Assembly: GCA_037903475.1 (NCBI GenBank)
Contig: JBAJFG010000638.1
Span: 1 to 64,000 of the forward strand
Length of the DNA: 64,000 nt
Reading direction: 5' to 3'
DNA from: Ancylostoma caninum
Taxonomy: Eukaryota > Nematoda > Chromadorea > Rhabditida > Ancylostomatidae
This document shows, one piece after another, positions 44,819 through 58,206 of the stretch (position 1 is the first letter of the stretch; every line of letters begins with the position of its first letter). A program made the position numbers and the translations under genes. The notes below the pieces were generated by a model. The model saw only the letters and a program-made list of their open reading frames with translations. It ran no database searches and was not told where the DNA came from.

Positions 44819-47800
44819 TCAGACGGCTTTCACTTCTTCTTTGCCACCACCCATAGAGTTTTGAGATGGTGAGTTGCTTATGAGCGCCTGTTCGATGATG
44901 GCGCTTGGAATGCCTCCTACAGTTTTCGACTGAAATAGGAGTACAATAACCTAAACGAATCTAATGAGTAAAAAAAAAACAGTGAAAATTCTAGGGTTAT
45001 ACGACATACCGCGCTTTGAGCAGCAGCAGGAAGAGGAGTCCACTGAAGTCGTCCCGCCCTATACTCGGTGACAAACTCGTCCAGCACCGCCTCCGACACA
45101 TCTGGCCGATCACAGACACAAAGCTGACCTGCCAAACCGTCCACGATGCAGATCAGTGGAAGTTCGACATCTCCCAGTCCAAGAATTGACTCCAGAATCT
45201 AAAATAGGATGATGTAGCGCTAGTAGCGAGCGAGGAGGCATTGGCTTACATGGTCGCAGATCGAATCCTCGCCAGTGTAGAGTAACTGAAGTGGATCTGC
45301 TTGGGGTGGGATTGGCAGGTCCGACCCCGTTGAACTAGAAGAACACTAATACAGTTGAGAGAAAGAGAAGTTAGGGAAATGAAGCAACTCACCTGCACTC
45401 CTCGCTACTAGCCGATTTCGACAACCCATTGCCTGGCTCAGCATTTTCGTCTGCCTTCTTATCCATCTCTTCAAGCCTACGGTCCTCAATTTTCATCCTC
45501 TCGTCAAATAATCGTCTTGACAATGCATCCATAACAGACAGAGAGAATTGGATGTCATCCGGTGAGCCTTCTGCAAATCGATAAATGTGCAACTCTGCGA
45601 TCAGATTTGAATGGTTTCCAAGAGGATGGCTTACCTGTGAATAGTATTAGGGACGGTTCATCCCGTAGGCGGCACACAGTGTACTCGTTGAGCTCATAAA
45701 GGGGGCGTGGTCCCCATGGGAAATATCGCCCAGCTGGATCTTCAAGCAGGGATGATCTTCCATGATTAGTGATAACTCGTCCAGTTTGGTCCAGGAGAAT
45801 TAATGAAGGGATTCCTGGAAAGCAGGGTAAAAGGCAGTGTGTCACCTCGGTTCAGGGTGGTAAGGTGTGGTGTGTCACGTGGGACACGCGCATTTGAACG
45901 CGCGTGGGTCCCGCGCTCAACCGCTCAAGCTTTTGGTCATACGCGGTATGAATTTTTCCTCGGCCACATAATACTCCGAATATGCGCAATTTCGAATATC
46001 TGAGACCGATTCTTTTCTCCTGTGGTCGTGAAGTGTTTCCAAATGTCTGTCGTAAATTCCCCCTATCTACCCAGTATGTGGGTAGAACTCCTGAATATGT
46101 AATAGTTTATCACTATGTAGGAGTTCGCTAGTTACGACTGTTTCACAAAAATAAAACTGAAAAGAGCGTGCTCACCCGGTTGGGCACGCGGTCCAACGCG
46201 TCGCACCTGGCGTGAAAACCGGTTGAGCACATTGTCATGAATGTGCTAATAGCTAAAATTACTTTTGCTTCTCAGAAATATGTTCTCTTCATAGAAATTT
46301 CACCATATTTTTTGCGAAAAAAGCCCTAAGTTCAGATTTTTTGCCCAAGTTACGGTTAAATAAGTTTATGAGGAGGAAAAATACACATGAAAGACTCACC
46401 ACTGATATTGTAAACCCTCGTCAGAGCCAATGTCTTCGCTGGATCATAGCTGAACGCCAGCCAGGGCATCTAAATGAAACATAGATTCCTGACATCAGAA
46501 ACCAAAAACCAAAAAAAAAGAAAGAAAAAGAAACAGACCTAACTCTTACCTGTTCAACAAAATGGTCAAACGCCTCTTGAGATCTATCCGATGAGCAGAA
46601 AACTATCTCCAAAGAGGTCCCGTTCTTCTTCATTTGTTCATAGACGGGTGTTAGCTGCTTTACCCACTGCCTGCACGGTGGACACTGGAATAACGACTGT
46701 TAAAACATATAAAAACACAGAAAAGCAAAAATCATGGCAATGTGAACAGTTGAAGGAATTCATAATGAAAATAAAACAAGAACCCCTGAATCAAAAATTT
46801 AATATTTCGAAAACCAACCCACTGCGCTCCAAACAACAGTCCTCGAACGGTAGTTTCTATCGCCGAGAAGTCCGATGTCTCGACTGCTCCATTCACTCGT
46901 TTTATAACATTGCCTTTAAGGACTTCTACGGCTGCTGGAGGCCACCTAGAAAGAAAAACGGGGGGTAGACAGCATGTTTTGATGTCATTTCTTGATGCGA
47001 AAACCGATCGCCGCTCATTTTCTTCTCCATCACAAGATATGGTGGGTTCAACAGTTGGTCATAAAGAAGTGTCCTCGTACCATATTTACTCAGAAAATTA
47101 GAAAAAAAAACTAGCAAACTAGCAACTCACCAGGGAAACGAAGCTCCATTCACATCATCTGCAAGTAGCCGTCGTCCCTCCGTGGTAACCACACTCCTCG
47201 ACGCGGTATCGACGACTATCAGCGATGGCGGGAACTCAAATCCCAGCGCTCGTAGTAGCCGACTCTGAGAAAAAACCACTCAAATCACATATCTGGGGTG
47301 TGGGAACTACTTGACAACCTACCTTAGTAGCCAGCAGCTGCGGAGCGTAGACGTACCACCCGGGTTGCGCCAACTGCGACGAGCCTCCTTCGTCGGAATT
47401 GGACCGATAATCAGTATCTATGAGGACAACTGATATCAACGTTGGGTCACCGCTAACGCTTCCTTCCTTCTTCTTCTTCTTTTTCATGCTGAAGAACCGT
47501 CGAATGCGAGCAGGAGAGCTTAAAAAAAAGTTCTGAGAATGTATTGAAAGGTCATCAGCGGAGGGATGGGATTGGCGCGACCTTTGCAAATGAAATTGAG
47601 AAAAAGTCGGTTTGAAAAGAAAGACCTTCGGAAACTCAAACCATCACAGAAGAAGCAATGAAATTCCAGAAAAAAGTTCATCTCATCGCCTTTCATTGCT
47701 TGGACTGCCATTAGCCGAATGAACGTGAATATCAATCTTGGTGTATTGCTCAACGAACTACTCTTCTATTACTACACTACTCACTATGTCAAGATCCAAA

Positions 47801-50800
47801 GACGGTCGAACTTGGGACTTGGATTGCCCTTACCAGGCGACGTTTCAATTTGGGCACACTTCAAAAAAAGATCTCTCGATTTTCTAGTGTACAGCAGGCC
47901 ATAAGTGACATCCACATCAACGTCGACTAGAGTCAAGTACTATCAACAAGGACTTTTTTATTCCTAAGCACAATGGGAAATTTAGCCGACCTATTAGGAT
48001 ATTTCAGAACAAAATCTCTCCAGCAAAACTGCAAAGAAAATAAATGGATGATTGGGAAATTCGCTGACCTCAATAGAAGTGAAACCTGAAGAGAAGCATA
48101 AGAAATAAGAGGAGAAATGCCTCTCCACTACTTTCACATAGTAACTCTAATAGCAGAAGTCAGCATCCAACGTTACAAGACATCATAACACCAATCAGCG
48201 AACATGTATCCGCAAATTCGTGGGCATGAGATGATTCATTCTATACTGGATTGAAAGGCGTTCCAGGACGTGCACGTCAAATTCATCCTTGTTTTTTCCG
48301 GCTTTTCCAGCCAACAGAATGCTCTTTTATTCATTCTTGTACTCCATCCCCAGTCTCTTGCTGATAAAATGACACTACAAGGTGCGCACAAATTATTGGC
48401 GCGTGGTTTTTAGGCCCCAATCAGCTGTGGTTGGGCGAATTCGAAGGTCGTGTTGTGGGTGTGATTGCTAGAGCAACATCTAGCATAAACAACAGCAAGT
48501 TTGCCAACCGATCTCTTTCTTAGTCTGTAAAGACTAGGGGAAGCCTTTAGCTCAGACCACGCCCACGACATGTTAGTGTTATTTTAAAAGATATCTTCAA
48601 GATTCTTCAGGGACGAACTTCAACCAGTCTGTTCCTACCCATTTAGTACCACTGACCTTACACACTAACATATCCAGAGCGGAGCTTATAAGGATGCGAA
48701 TGAAGTGAGTCACGTGGACAATCCATTCAAGTTAAAATTCAAGGAAATCACCTGTGAAACCACTTTCGAACGAATTTTGCTCTGTAAACTGGGGATGAAC
48801 GAGTTTGCAAAAACCTAATTTTACTAGAAGAATTGGGAGTCTTCCATGGTTTTAAAACATTCACTACATTTGCTCTTCTTTTCTGGTTATCAGTCCTGAG
48901 TTCGCAAAAAATGGCAAAATGGCTTGTTAGATATAACACCTATTTTTACCATGGTAGTCATTTAGTGGTCCAATCCACGGTGAGTACTCAGTAGTTAAGA
49001 CCTAGCCTTGAACTATCATACACGGACTTCGGAGTCTTTTAGACCTACCTCAGAAAATCTTCGAAGGTAAGGAGCCGTAACCGACCTCGTGTCATGGCTC
49101 TCTACCCCGCGATTTGACCAGAAGGATTCCTAAAGCCTATGTAGGCACAGAAAGAGGTCACCCAGGGAAACAGCTGTTGTCTACGGTAGAGATGAATCAA
49201 GAAAAGATGCCTAGAGCATGGTTTGTGAATTCGATCAGTCCTACGTAATCCTACCCGATTGAAGCTCAAAAAAAAAACCACGCGCCAATAATTCGTGCGG
49301 ACCCTGTAGTAGAAATCATTTCCCCCATGCTGGTATTCCTTCACTTTAGCCTCACTATATCGGAATATCGGGAAAGCCGAAGTATTAGGTTGTAACATAA
49401 GTTTTCAGTACTTTGAAATCTCCGATAAAAAAGTTTTATAAAGAATCAAATAACAATAGTTATCAATCATAGTATGCACCACAACAGTCGCTGGTTTTTT
49501 GCTCTTTTTGCAGCAGGAGCTCGACTCCGCTGTCCTCGCACAGTAGACATTCTTGTAATCTGATAACCGGAGTTGTTAGTTAGATTTGTGCTCATAATGC
49601 ACAATTAAAGATTCCTTTGTGAGCTCTTCGCCTTTTCGGAGAGTTCGACCAACAAAATTAAGGCGCCCTCCGCGAATATGGCAAAATGGTGTAATTTCCA
49701 CTGAGCGCTAGGAACTTATCCCATAATTCTACCAATTAGTGTCCGCGAACGGATGATGTTTGTAGTCACAGTACAAGAAATCCCACTTCAATTCGCTTAG
49801 ACTCCAGAGAAAAACGACATAATCAAAATTTTGGGTTACCAAGTTTGGTGCCTGTGCTTGAGACGGTTCAACAATAAAATGGGGAGAGAAAGTACCAGGG
49901 CGACTAAGAATGACCTCGAGATTATTCTACTCAAATTTGGTTAGCCTAATGCAAACTAATGGTGAAATTATTATTCGTGCAAAAGCAGCTAGTGATTTTG
50001 CATTCTCGAAGGGTCCACTCCGAAGTTAATTACATTTTCAAAACAAGACGGAAAAATATGAATCACATTTAAGAATATGCGCTTTGAAAAGATACGGGGG
50101 GCGGTCGTATGGCGCGACTCTTCGGATGGCACTATAGACAAGCTAAGCCTGGGGCGTGCTGCTACCACCCGATTACGGTCATGCGTCGCGGTTTGCCTGG
50201 ATCTGCCTGACGGAGCAACTTGTCCATCCACCCATCATCCGACCGAAGAGGAGAACGTTGAACTAGCGGTAGTAATGGGTGTTAGGGTATGGATAGCGTA
50301 TACGGAACGTTTCAAACATACAGCTTATCTGAAGAGGATACCATGGAAAAGAGCGTACAGAGTTGCAGAGGAATCTGCAACTCTGTACGCTCTTTTCCAT
50401 GGTATGGCAATGGCGGGGAGGTGGACGAGTTGCTCCATCAGGCAGATCCAGGCAAACCGCGACGCATGACCGTAATCGCGTGGTAGCAGCACGCCCCAGA
50501 CTCGGCCTGTCTGTAGTGCCACCGGAAGAAGCGCGCCATACAACCTACACCCAAAAGATACAAGTGCTCCGACCCGCCTCCGGCGAGTCTCGCACTTGGC
50601 CGCTTCACGGGACCTTGGTGATCGCAATTTGTGAGTGATTCTCGCTTCTTCACCAAGGCTATCCGCCACTTGTTCAAGTGCACTGCATCACATCGGCTTC
50701 GACACCCACAGCTCATATACATTTCTCATTCGCTCACTTTCGAACTACCTGGAGGACCATAGTAAGAGCACCAGCAAACTATCCAAGGATATAAAATACT

Positions 50801-53800
50801 GAAGAAGATTCGCAAAAGACCCTGACGTTGCACAGGAGGGCACAATTCTGAGTCGAACGGTATAGGTTTCATGTGTGTTTGTCCTCTGGATCGTGAGATA
50901 TAAGCGATTACAGACAAACACACAAACAGATGAGTTTTACTATAGAGTGATGGGGTAGGGGGCCAAAAATCGATAGAATCGATTTCTCGAAAAACGGCAA
51001 AAGACCCTGACTTTGCACAGGCGGGCACAATTCTGAGTCGAATGGTATAGGTTTCATGTGTTTTTGGTATAGGTTTCATGTGATCATGAGATATAAGCAA
51101 TTACGAACAGACACACAAACAAATGAGTTTTACTATATAGTGATGCAGATGTGAAAAATCTTATCGGGAATCATATATTACAAACGTTGGAAAATCCTTA
51201 TGCGAAAACAGCAGAAACTTATGTTACAACCTAACAGGAGCCATGAGAAATCTCAATGGTATATGCCAAGGCTCTCTCCCCTTCACTTCAGGCAGGGGTC
51301 CGGCAGACCCCCTTCACTTAGACGAAGGGGGGGGGGTGGACAAAACCCCGGTGAAAAAAATTAATAAAATTATTTTTTTGGGGTGATGGAAACGATGAAG
51401 GAAATGAGAAGAAGGAGGAGGAAGACGAAGTAACAGAAGGCAATATCAGGAAGTTAGACGGAAACACCCTTATTAGGGAATGTTAATAAACATTTAATGA
51501 AGGATTATAATAAATGTGTGTGCGGTGTGAGTCGGCCGGAACGAATGTCTTATAGGTTACGAAATTCGAGTAAGAGTACTGAATTGAACGGATTGCAAGG
51601 GGTTGAAGGAACTAGGAATAACACGGCTGTGAGTGAAAATTTCCGTAGGGTGAAGGGTATCCTTGGATAGCTGAAACCTAGGAGATGAAGAAGGCACCCT
51701 GTTTGCCTAGAATAAGTCAAAACTTGCGGAACCGTTTGCATTTTTCGAAAGCAATACTTTTCGTGGCACTTTCAGTTCTATGGCTAATAAAAGTATTAAT
51801 AGGAAGTGAATCAAAAATGGGACAGTCCTGGGAAGAAGAGGAGGAAAAACTGTATAATGTGAAATCAATTGCAAATCCTCTAGTGAATATCTTACGGGAA
51901 CCAAGATGAGGTTTTTGAGACCGACGAAAATAGCGAGAAACAGTAGGTTTTTCGCAAATTTCTCTTCAACCACAGAACCAAATGAGACGATCAGGACATG
52001 ATAGTGAAGTAGAAGAAATTCTCTATCGATCCGTATATGATATGATGGGAAAAAGTCTGTCCTGCGCTGTGCAGGAGGGGATGGAGCCAAAACCAGTACA
52101 TTGGCTCCGGTCAAAAGCGAGACAGTGCAATGAGGGAGGAGGGCGCAGAGCGAGAACCGGAGCCATCCTCAAGAGGCCGACTCCGGTACCCTTCACCTTT
52201 AGCGGGAACGACTTACAACGACTTTCCAGAAGAAGTGACGAGTGATATAGGTGTAATTTCACAAAAAGTGGTCACTATGTACCCTTCACTAACATGTCCA
52301 CGTTTCAAATAAGGAAGTTATAAGGGAAAAATAGCCGTTTTTGGCACTTTTCAGTATGATCAAAAGGGAAAGGGTTGCCGTGGGTGAATTATAGGGTATT
52401 GGGCACCGGGAGGTAGGATATAAAGTGCTGATATCCCTCGGACCCTCCCATTTTGGAAATAATAGCAATTTGAGTGTTTTTTATGTTGAAATTAGTGCCA
52501 GATTTTCCTCAACGAGGAGATGACTCATCGCGCCACCGCCGTCACTTCGCTGCAGATGGAAGGGGTACCTGATATCTGAGCTTGCATAAATACCTACGTC
52601 TGTAATGTGACGACCCCCCCCCCCGGTCGTCGCCTTTTTGTGACAGCCAGCGCTAAGAAAGCTGCCGCTACCCCCTCCCCCACATCGGGGTCCATGACCC
52701 CTTCACTTTTGGCACCTCTGAGAGGCCTCAGACCCCTCAAACCCCCTTCACTTCGCAGACCCCCGGCTCCCCCCTATCGCACCTATGAACATGATTTCAA
52801 GTTGGTTTCTAGGAATTTCTGTTATTTCCTTTTTATGTCGGTTTTGTTACTTCTGTTTCTTTGCATACTCTTCGTTTATGTATACATATTTAGGATCTGC
52901 TTTTTTTGCGATGCACCTTTGGTGCATAAATAAATAGACTGATATCTCCATAACTCTAAAACAATTTCAAAACAGACTGACACCACATAACTCTAAAACA
53001 ATTTCATCATAAAGAATTTATATCCAGCGTCAACCCTACACCAGCAATAATCCTCTTTCACTCTTTCACCTCAACTACGCACTTCGCCCAGCACTCCACC
53101 AACTCGCAACTTTTGCTCGAAAGTTGCCGCAGTGCTGAGAGTCGTTATCGCGTCGTGAAATCAGCGCCGGTGAATCCATCATTCGGTGGCGGACCGCTTT
53201 GATCCGCACACCGCATGACGCCGTGGCTCATCATCGATGCCACAACACTCGCTCACCCACGGACAAGGCACCAGCATTCACTCGAGGATCAACTCCGACA
53301 GATTAAATCATTTACGGAGCTGTCAAACAAAGAAGATTCCAGTACTTATGACACTAGGAAACAGGATGCGTCCACTAGTCGATGTTCCCCAGCTTCTCAC
53401 AAGAATTCTGTGCTGGGAAGAAAACATCCGTAGAAGGTAAAACTTCTGCTAAGAACAACAACTGGCACAGGTACAGGTCCGGCCGGCTCCAATTCCACTT
53501 CACAGCCGCTTTCTGCTTAGAATTTCCTTTTCATTTCCTTCTCAATTTCCAGTTCATCCTCGCTATGGACGTCATTGTCGTCGCACTTATGCGAGCTTAT
53601 CGCCCCCCCCCCCGGGGGGGGGAGTGACTGATGGAATGCGTTTACTTCGAACTCATGTAGTCTTACATCACTCGGGCCCTTCGTTTAAGTTTTTAGTTAG
53701 CCTGTAGAACATGTTTTCGTGCTCGTTTCAAATAATAATTTCGCATTCTTTCGATACCCAAATGCTGAGACTGATGTTATTTTTGGCAATGTGACACTTC

Positions 53801-55603
53801 TACTCCCTCCCCCTCTCCCCAAAACCTAGGTGATTTAATCTTTTAAAACTAATGGATAAAACGAGCTAGCAGAGAAAAGTGCTTTCGAATAGTTATGTGA
53901 TATATAGCTTTCCAACAGTTATGTGATACGGCGAAAAATAGCAAATAGGCGAAAAACAACTAAAAAACCGCACGACCTTATGTTCACACCCAACACAAAC
54001 TTCAAACAACCCGCACGCCCCTTTGTCGCTAGATGTTCCTGCCGCTCACAGCCACACATTTTTATAATAGTTCCTCGAAACTCAAAGGAATAGCGTCATA
54101 TTATTGTAATGTAATGCGATATCGATACATCTGTTCACTTGTTCATCCTCACCTCGGCCACGATCCCAAGCCCCTTCACATACCCCTAGCCAGGATACTT
54201 CAAATGCACATTGTTTACTCGGGAATGCAAAGCTCCCAGTTTTTTTTTTCAACGACTCTTGACCGAAAGCTCCTCATAAACAAGCCTGGTGCCAATCTGC
54301 TGTCACATCACTTGACATACTTTTACAGCATAAACACAAATAAACAACGTGAAAAGACTATATGTGTTTTCTCTCACACAACAGAGTAATCCCACGTTGA
54401 AAAGGGTATTCTCTATTCTCTACATCTATTTATATCATAGCAGTCGATGTTATTGCAGCTGTTAGTTCTCCTCGAAGACAAATATTTTGATTCTTAGGCT
54501 GAACAAATGTTCAGGAGTTCCAAAAACCTTGTAAATGCTGTCGTGCTTGTCATGCAACAGTTGGGACATTCTCGCTGTTATTAAGATATAGCGCCACTGG
54601 GAAAGAAATGGATCCCAGAATGTTTACCGTGCACTCTTCATTTCGAAGACTGCGAAGTGCAGGTGTGGTGGCTCCGTGAGAAAACGATCGACATAACGTA
54701 TAACATACAACTGCGGACCAGACAGGGGCGAACCCCTGCAGCGACATAAAGCGACGCCAAACGATGCCGCTTCACTTTTATTCGGCTGGTTTCTGCGATT
54801 TTCCAAAGAATATTGCCGTTACAACTGCTAGAGAATCGCTCAACTAAAACCAGAAGTGTCCTACATAGCACAGATCTTGCCGGATCCCAGCATCACCTTT
54901 CCAAGAACCTGGGAAAAGCTTTCCATACTTTTCTAGATCAACCGATAAGTCTACTTGGAATCATTGAAGATGAAAGTCTAGCAGCAGAAATTTGAGAAAA
55001 AAAAGTTTTCAATTCAGTGAGCTTAGTTGGGTCTCGCAAGAAACCCCATGCACGCTGGATATTCAATTCCAGTCCATTTGAAATAACTAAGGATCGTGTA
55101 AACTGATTCTAGTTGAACAAATCAGTGCGAAGGTAAGAATTAGGAAACGATGAACAATGCCTTTTAGGTAAAATGGCCCGGCCAAAAGAAACAGCGGCTA
55201 AAGCTGGCTTTAAGAAGAGATTAGCCCCATGAATTCGAAATAAATAATGGAAGTTTTCATCCGATTTACAAAAAAGCAGTTATCTTCACCACAGAAAAAC
55301 TCACCTCTGTGCCTTGTCCTTATCACCTTTTTCATTCTTTTTCTTAATCATATTGTCGAGTTTTAGACCGAGATCTGCTCCTTTCGCGCCAGATGTCAAG
55401 AAAAACACGACATACTGGCTGCTATTCATCACGTAATCAAGCGTAACCAGCAAAGAAGCATCATCCTTCGTCTAAATGGGCTAATTCTCATGTCGCAAAA
55501 ATTCGCAGTTGAGAGAGCAAACGTAACTAACCGGTTTTCCCTGTGGGACCTTCACTAGCGATGCGTTTCGAAAACAGCTCTCATAAAGCTCGTCAAATGA
55601 CAT
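44819..55603 (-). CDS. nucleoredoxin-like protein, complete, twelve exons
   Basis: The exons are 55532-55603, 55305-55471, 47323-47518, 47131-47264, 46819-46945, 46550-46684, 46400-46469, 45635-45814, 45393-45570, 45250-45334, 45010-45198 and 44819-44929. All phases agree and the sum is 1644 nt (547 residues plus TGA). It has three thioredoxin-like domains, as in nucleoredoxin. Domain 1 (about 20-195) ends FPWWPP and has no CxxC. Domain 2 (about 205-360) has WCPPC at residues 232-236, then VFCSSDRSQEAF, MPWLAFSYD, GIPSLILLDQTGRVITN and YFPWGPRPL. Domain 3 (about 365-510) carries DEPSLILFTEG, LQLLYTGED and LPLICIVDG, plus a charged insertion. It likely acts as a cytosolic or nuclear thiol oxidoreductase. 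The start ATG directly follows a TTTCAG acceptor, as in SL-trans-spliced genes. It is longer than human NXN (435 residues) because of the insertion and tail. Confidence 0.93.
50090..50665. mobile_element. foldback element with a perfect 31-bp core hairpin
   Basis: The left arm (about 50100-50225) and right arm (about 50425-50560) are inverted copies: GGGGCGTGCTGCTACCAC, ATTACGGTCATGCGTCGCGG and TTTGCCTGGATCTGCCTGA occur in both orientations. The centre 50338-50368/50375-50405 is an exact inverted repeat with a 6-base loop. An unpaired stretch of about 110 bp sits only on the left. Frames read across it (50077-50469 on +, 50325-50669 on -) mirror each other and are not genes. Confidence 0.85.
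50815..51140. repeat. imperfect tandem duplication, about 185-bp period
   Basis: AAAAGACCCTGACGTTGCAC at about 50815 recurs at about 51000. GAGTCGAACGGTATAGGTTT, GAGATATAAGC and GATGAGTTTTACTATA also recur. The second copy carries a small internal duplication of GGTATAGGTTTCATGTG. Confidence 0.85.
53603..53622. repeat. C11-G9 homopolymer palindrome
   Basis: Eleven C followed directly by nine G. It may form unusual structure or mark an assembly-sensitive spot. Confidence 0.9.
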
Positions 55604-55810
55604 CTGAAATGAAGTCGAGTGAAGGAATTGGAGATGTTGTCGCCGCGCTTGCGCCTGCGATATGTCCGACATGACATATACAGCTGAAAGATCGTAAATA
55701 GTGAAGAAGAAGGGAGAGGGCTGTGGGAGTGCGAAAAGTCGCAGTATACGAGTGAAGAAAAGAGTCGAGGGACAAATTTCTGAATTGCATTGTTAACAAT
55801 TCCACTACAA

Positions 55811-56367
55811 TAGAGTAGAGACTATTTCTACATATTTAATTCGGCTCCTTGGCAAACGCCAGGGCTGACGGCGTTCATCGCTGTGCCCATCTACTCCGGA
55901 ACGCTATGGTCCTTCGAACACTGCGCTGGGGAAGAGTTTGGAATAGATAGCTGGTTCGGATGAACACATTTCCGTCGTCTGCCACTGCTCCATTATTCTA
56001 ACAGTGTTCTATTCCTGTCTTTATCGCGTTGTGGGCATTCCAACTAAGTACCTGGCTGAACTTGAGCGTACTAAGATTAGGATCTGTGCTGAAAATCCTT
56101 AACAAATTAGCAAATGCAAGCGCATGGCAGTAAGTCGGAATGCCTACAGTGCGATAAAGGCAAGAGTAGAACACTGACAGAATAATAGAGCATCGGTAGG
56201 GGACGGAAAGTTGCTCAACCGTACCAGCAACCTATTCCAAATTCTTCCCCAACACAGTGTTCGAAAGACCGCAGCGTTCCTGAGTAGATGGGTCGGGCGA
56301 TGAACGCTGCCAGCCTTGGCATTTGCCAAGGAGTCGAATTAAATATGTAGAAATAGTCTCTACTCTA
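55811..56367. mobile_element. 557-bp TIR element (foldback type)
   Basis: The terminal repeats of about 170 bp begin TAGAGTAGAGACTATTTCTA and include AATTCGNCTCCTTGGCAAA, CGTTCATCGC, CCATCTACTC and TTGGGGAAGA blocks in both arms. No coding capacity. It lies about 200 bp upstream of the nucleoredoxin start codon, so it may sit in or near its promoter. Confidence 0.88.
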
Positions 56368-56445
56368 CAATAGTACAATCAAACCTATAGAAAAAGATCA
56401 CCAATTAAAAGGAAGTCTCTAGAAATCGATGTAATGAAATGAAAT

Positions 56446-56516
56446 AAGAGCAATACTAGAGGAACAAAGAAAAACCAAAATAGAGCAATACTAGAGGAAC
56501 AAAGAAAAACCAAAAT
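56446..56516 (+). repeat. tandem duplication of a 37-bp unit
   Basis: GAGCAATACTAGAGGAACAA followed by AGAAAAACCAAAATA occurs twice in a row without differences. Confidence 0.9.
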
Positions 56517-56519
56517 AAA

Positions 56520-57960
56520 GGGGGATGGAAAGTTGCTCAAACAAACAAGCATGACGTATGCAAACGCTGCAGGAACCTTTAAAAAATATTCATCTAATTG
56601 TTTTCACGTACTGTCCAAACACGAAGCCTACAGTTGAAAAGCAATCGAAAAGAATCGTCAGGAAATGAGCAGCAGATAGGCGATGTGGTAAACAGAGCTA
56701 TTATTCTAATGAACAAATAGAGGGAGAATATAGAAAAAGAAATAGTACACATGCATGGATAGGGTTTTATAAAGGAAATGGAGAAAGGGAGAAATAATAG
56801 GCACCAAAGATACCAAAATTTGATTAAAACCACCAAAAGAATTCAAGCTATGGTGTACAAGTTGAAAAAGGCTCTCTCACTATGGAAGCAGAGCATGTAA
56901 TGTCTACCGCAAAAATCAAAAATCACACTTATACACAATAATGTCAGCTGTATTTCAACAATTCTACGAACTTATGCATTTTGTGTATTTCTGAGCATGG
57001 CCAATTCATGAAATTGAGAATACGATGAGCAAATCAGAAAGGATACGACGTCCCTCGAATCTAGCAAATGGTTGAACACTGTATTAGGCAATATTACATA
57101 TTATAATATCTCTGCACCCATATACGAATGAAAAGCAGAGGGAATAGAGGAATAACCCCAAAGTGAGAGATACTACTGCCATTCAGGAAAATTCTGTTTA
57201 GGATTCAAAGAATTAGAGTACACAGTGTAATTGGTAGAATTATCGACGTGAAAGTAGAAGTTACAATGAGGTGAAGCTAACAGTACAATAGCCTAGTAAA
57301 TATTGCAAAATGAAAATAGACTATTTATTTGAAGATGAAGAAAACACCTCAAATTTCACATCTACTAAATCCCTAGAAACGACTACTACTCACCTCGTAC
57401 CAGTAATTATCCACAAACAGTAGAGAAAAGGAGAAAAAGACGTGTAAATCTACCACGAAACACCTATCGATTCCACATGTAATTTCGTAGGCACACCCCA
57501 CAGTTACCATGTATATATCTGTCAACCTATTATAAATAAGGAACGATGAATTGACAAAATGCAGCCTTTTCTCAAGAGAATCGGATATGAAGTCGTCAAT
57601 CAAAACGGATATTAGCGCTCCACAGAGTAAATAGTATCATGTCTTCGATGAGTGAGTGCTAGACAGACCCAGTGAGAACACCAACCAACCCCCCGCACGA
57701 TCAATACTGCGAAAACTATGGCAAGTGCAACGGATTTCTTATTAAGAAATGCTTTTTATGGCAAGAAGAAATCCCTTTACTGCCACTCCGCAAGCAACTG
57801 GTTTCACCAGGGTAATGATGGAAAGATGTGAACCACAATTACAGAAATTTGGATCTTCTGATAAAAGGAAATCTTTTGAAGGAATAGTTTCTACGGCCCC
57901 TGCTGCTGTTATACAAAAATAAAATTTTCGATAAGGCGCCGCATAGTATATGGTTGACCA
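56520..57960. other. no gene accepted
   Basis: A minus frame at 57373-57603 is hydrophobic, ends at a GTGAGT donor and could be an exon of a membrane protein. It has no partner exons or family motif. Confidence 0.25.
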
Positions 57961-57974
57961 TCCCAAGCAAGGTT

Positions 57975-58206
57975 TGGTCTATTAACTCACAGAGGGCGCC
58001 TGATCCGACTTTGCCTGCAATTACGACTTTCCCCACAGAATGTGTCTGGAAGGATATTTTAGCGAATGGCAGTAGGGAAACATAGGAATGGAAGGAAACA
58101 CACCACATGCAAATCAAAAAAGTGCAAAAAAAAAATTAGTCAGTCAAATTATGAGGTCGTAGTTGCGGACAAAGTCGGATCGGGCGCCCTCTGTGATCTA
58201 ATATAT
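57975..58206. mobile_element. MITE family B, copy 2
   Basis: Same ends (GGTCTATTAACTCACAGAGG) and interior (GGATATTTTAGCGAATGGCA, AATCAAAAAAGTGCAAAAA) as 41164-41402, about 85-90% alike by eye, with a longer A run in the middle. Confidence 0.85.

Larger units (their letters stand above)
47519..55304 (-). other. 7.8-kb intron 2 of the nucleoredoxin-like gene
   Basis: The phase-2 donor GTGAG at 55304 and the acceptor TTTTTTAAG ending at 47519 define it. It is over ten times longer than any other intron of the gene. It holds the foldback at 50090-50665, a tandem duplication (50815-51140), poly-G/poly-C runs (51327, 52615, 53603-53622) and purine-rich DNA. I found no nested gene with splice support. 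Confidence 0.85.

Noticed and set aside
45803..46003. Plus-strand ORFs opposite the nucleoredoxin exons
   Set aside because: They are antisense to, or between, well-supported minus-strand exons and show no motifs.
50077..50669. Overlapping ORFs on both strands (up to 130 codons)
   Set aside because: They are mirror images created by the inverted repeat arms; no family motif.
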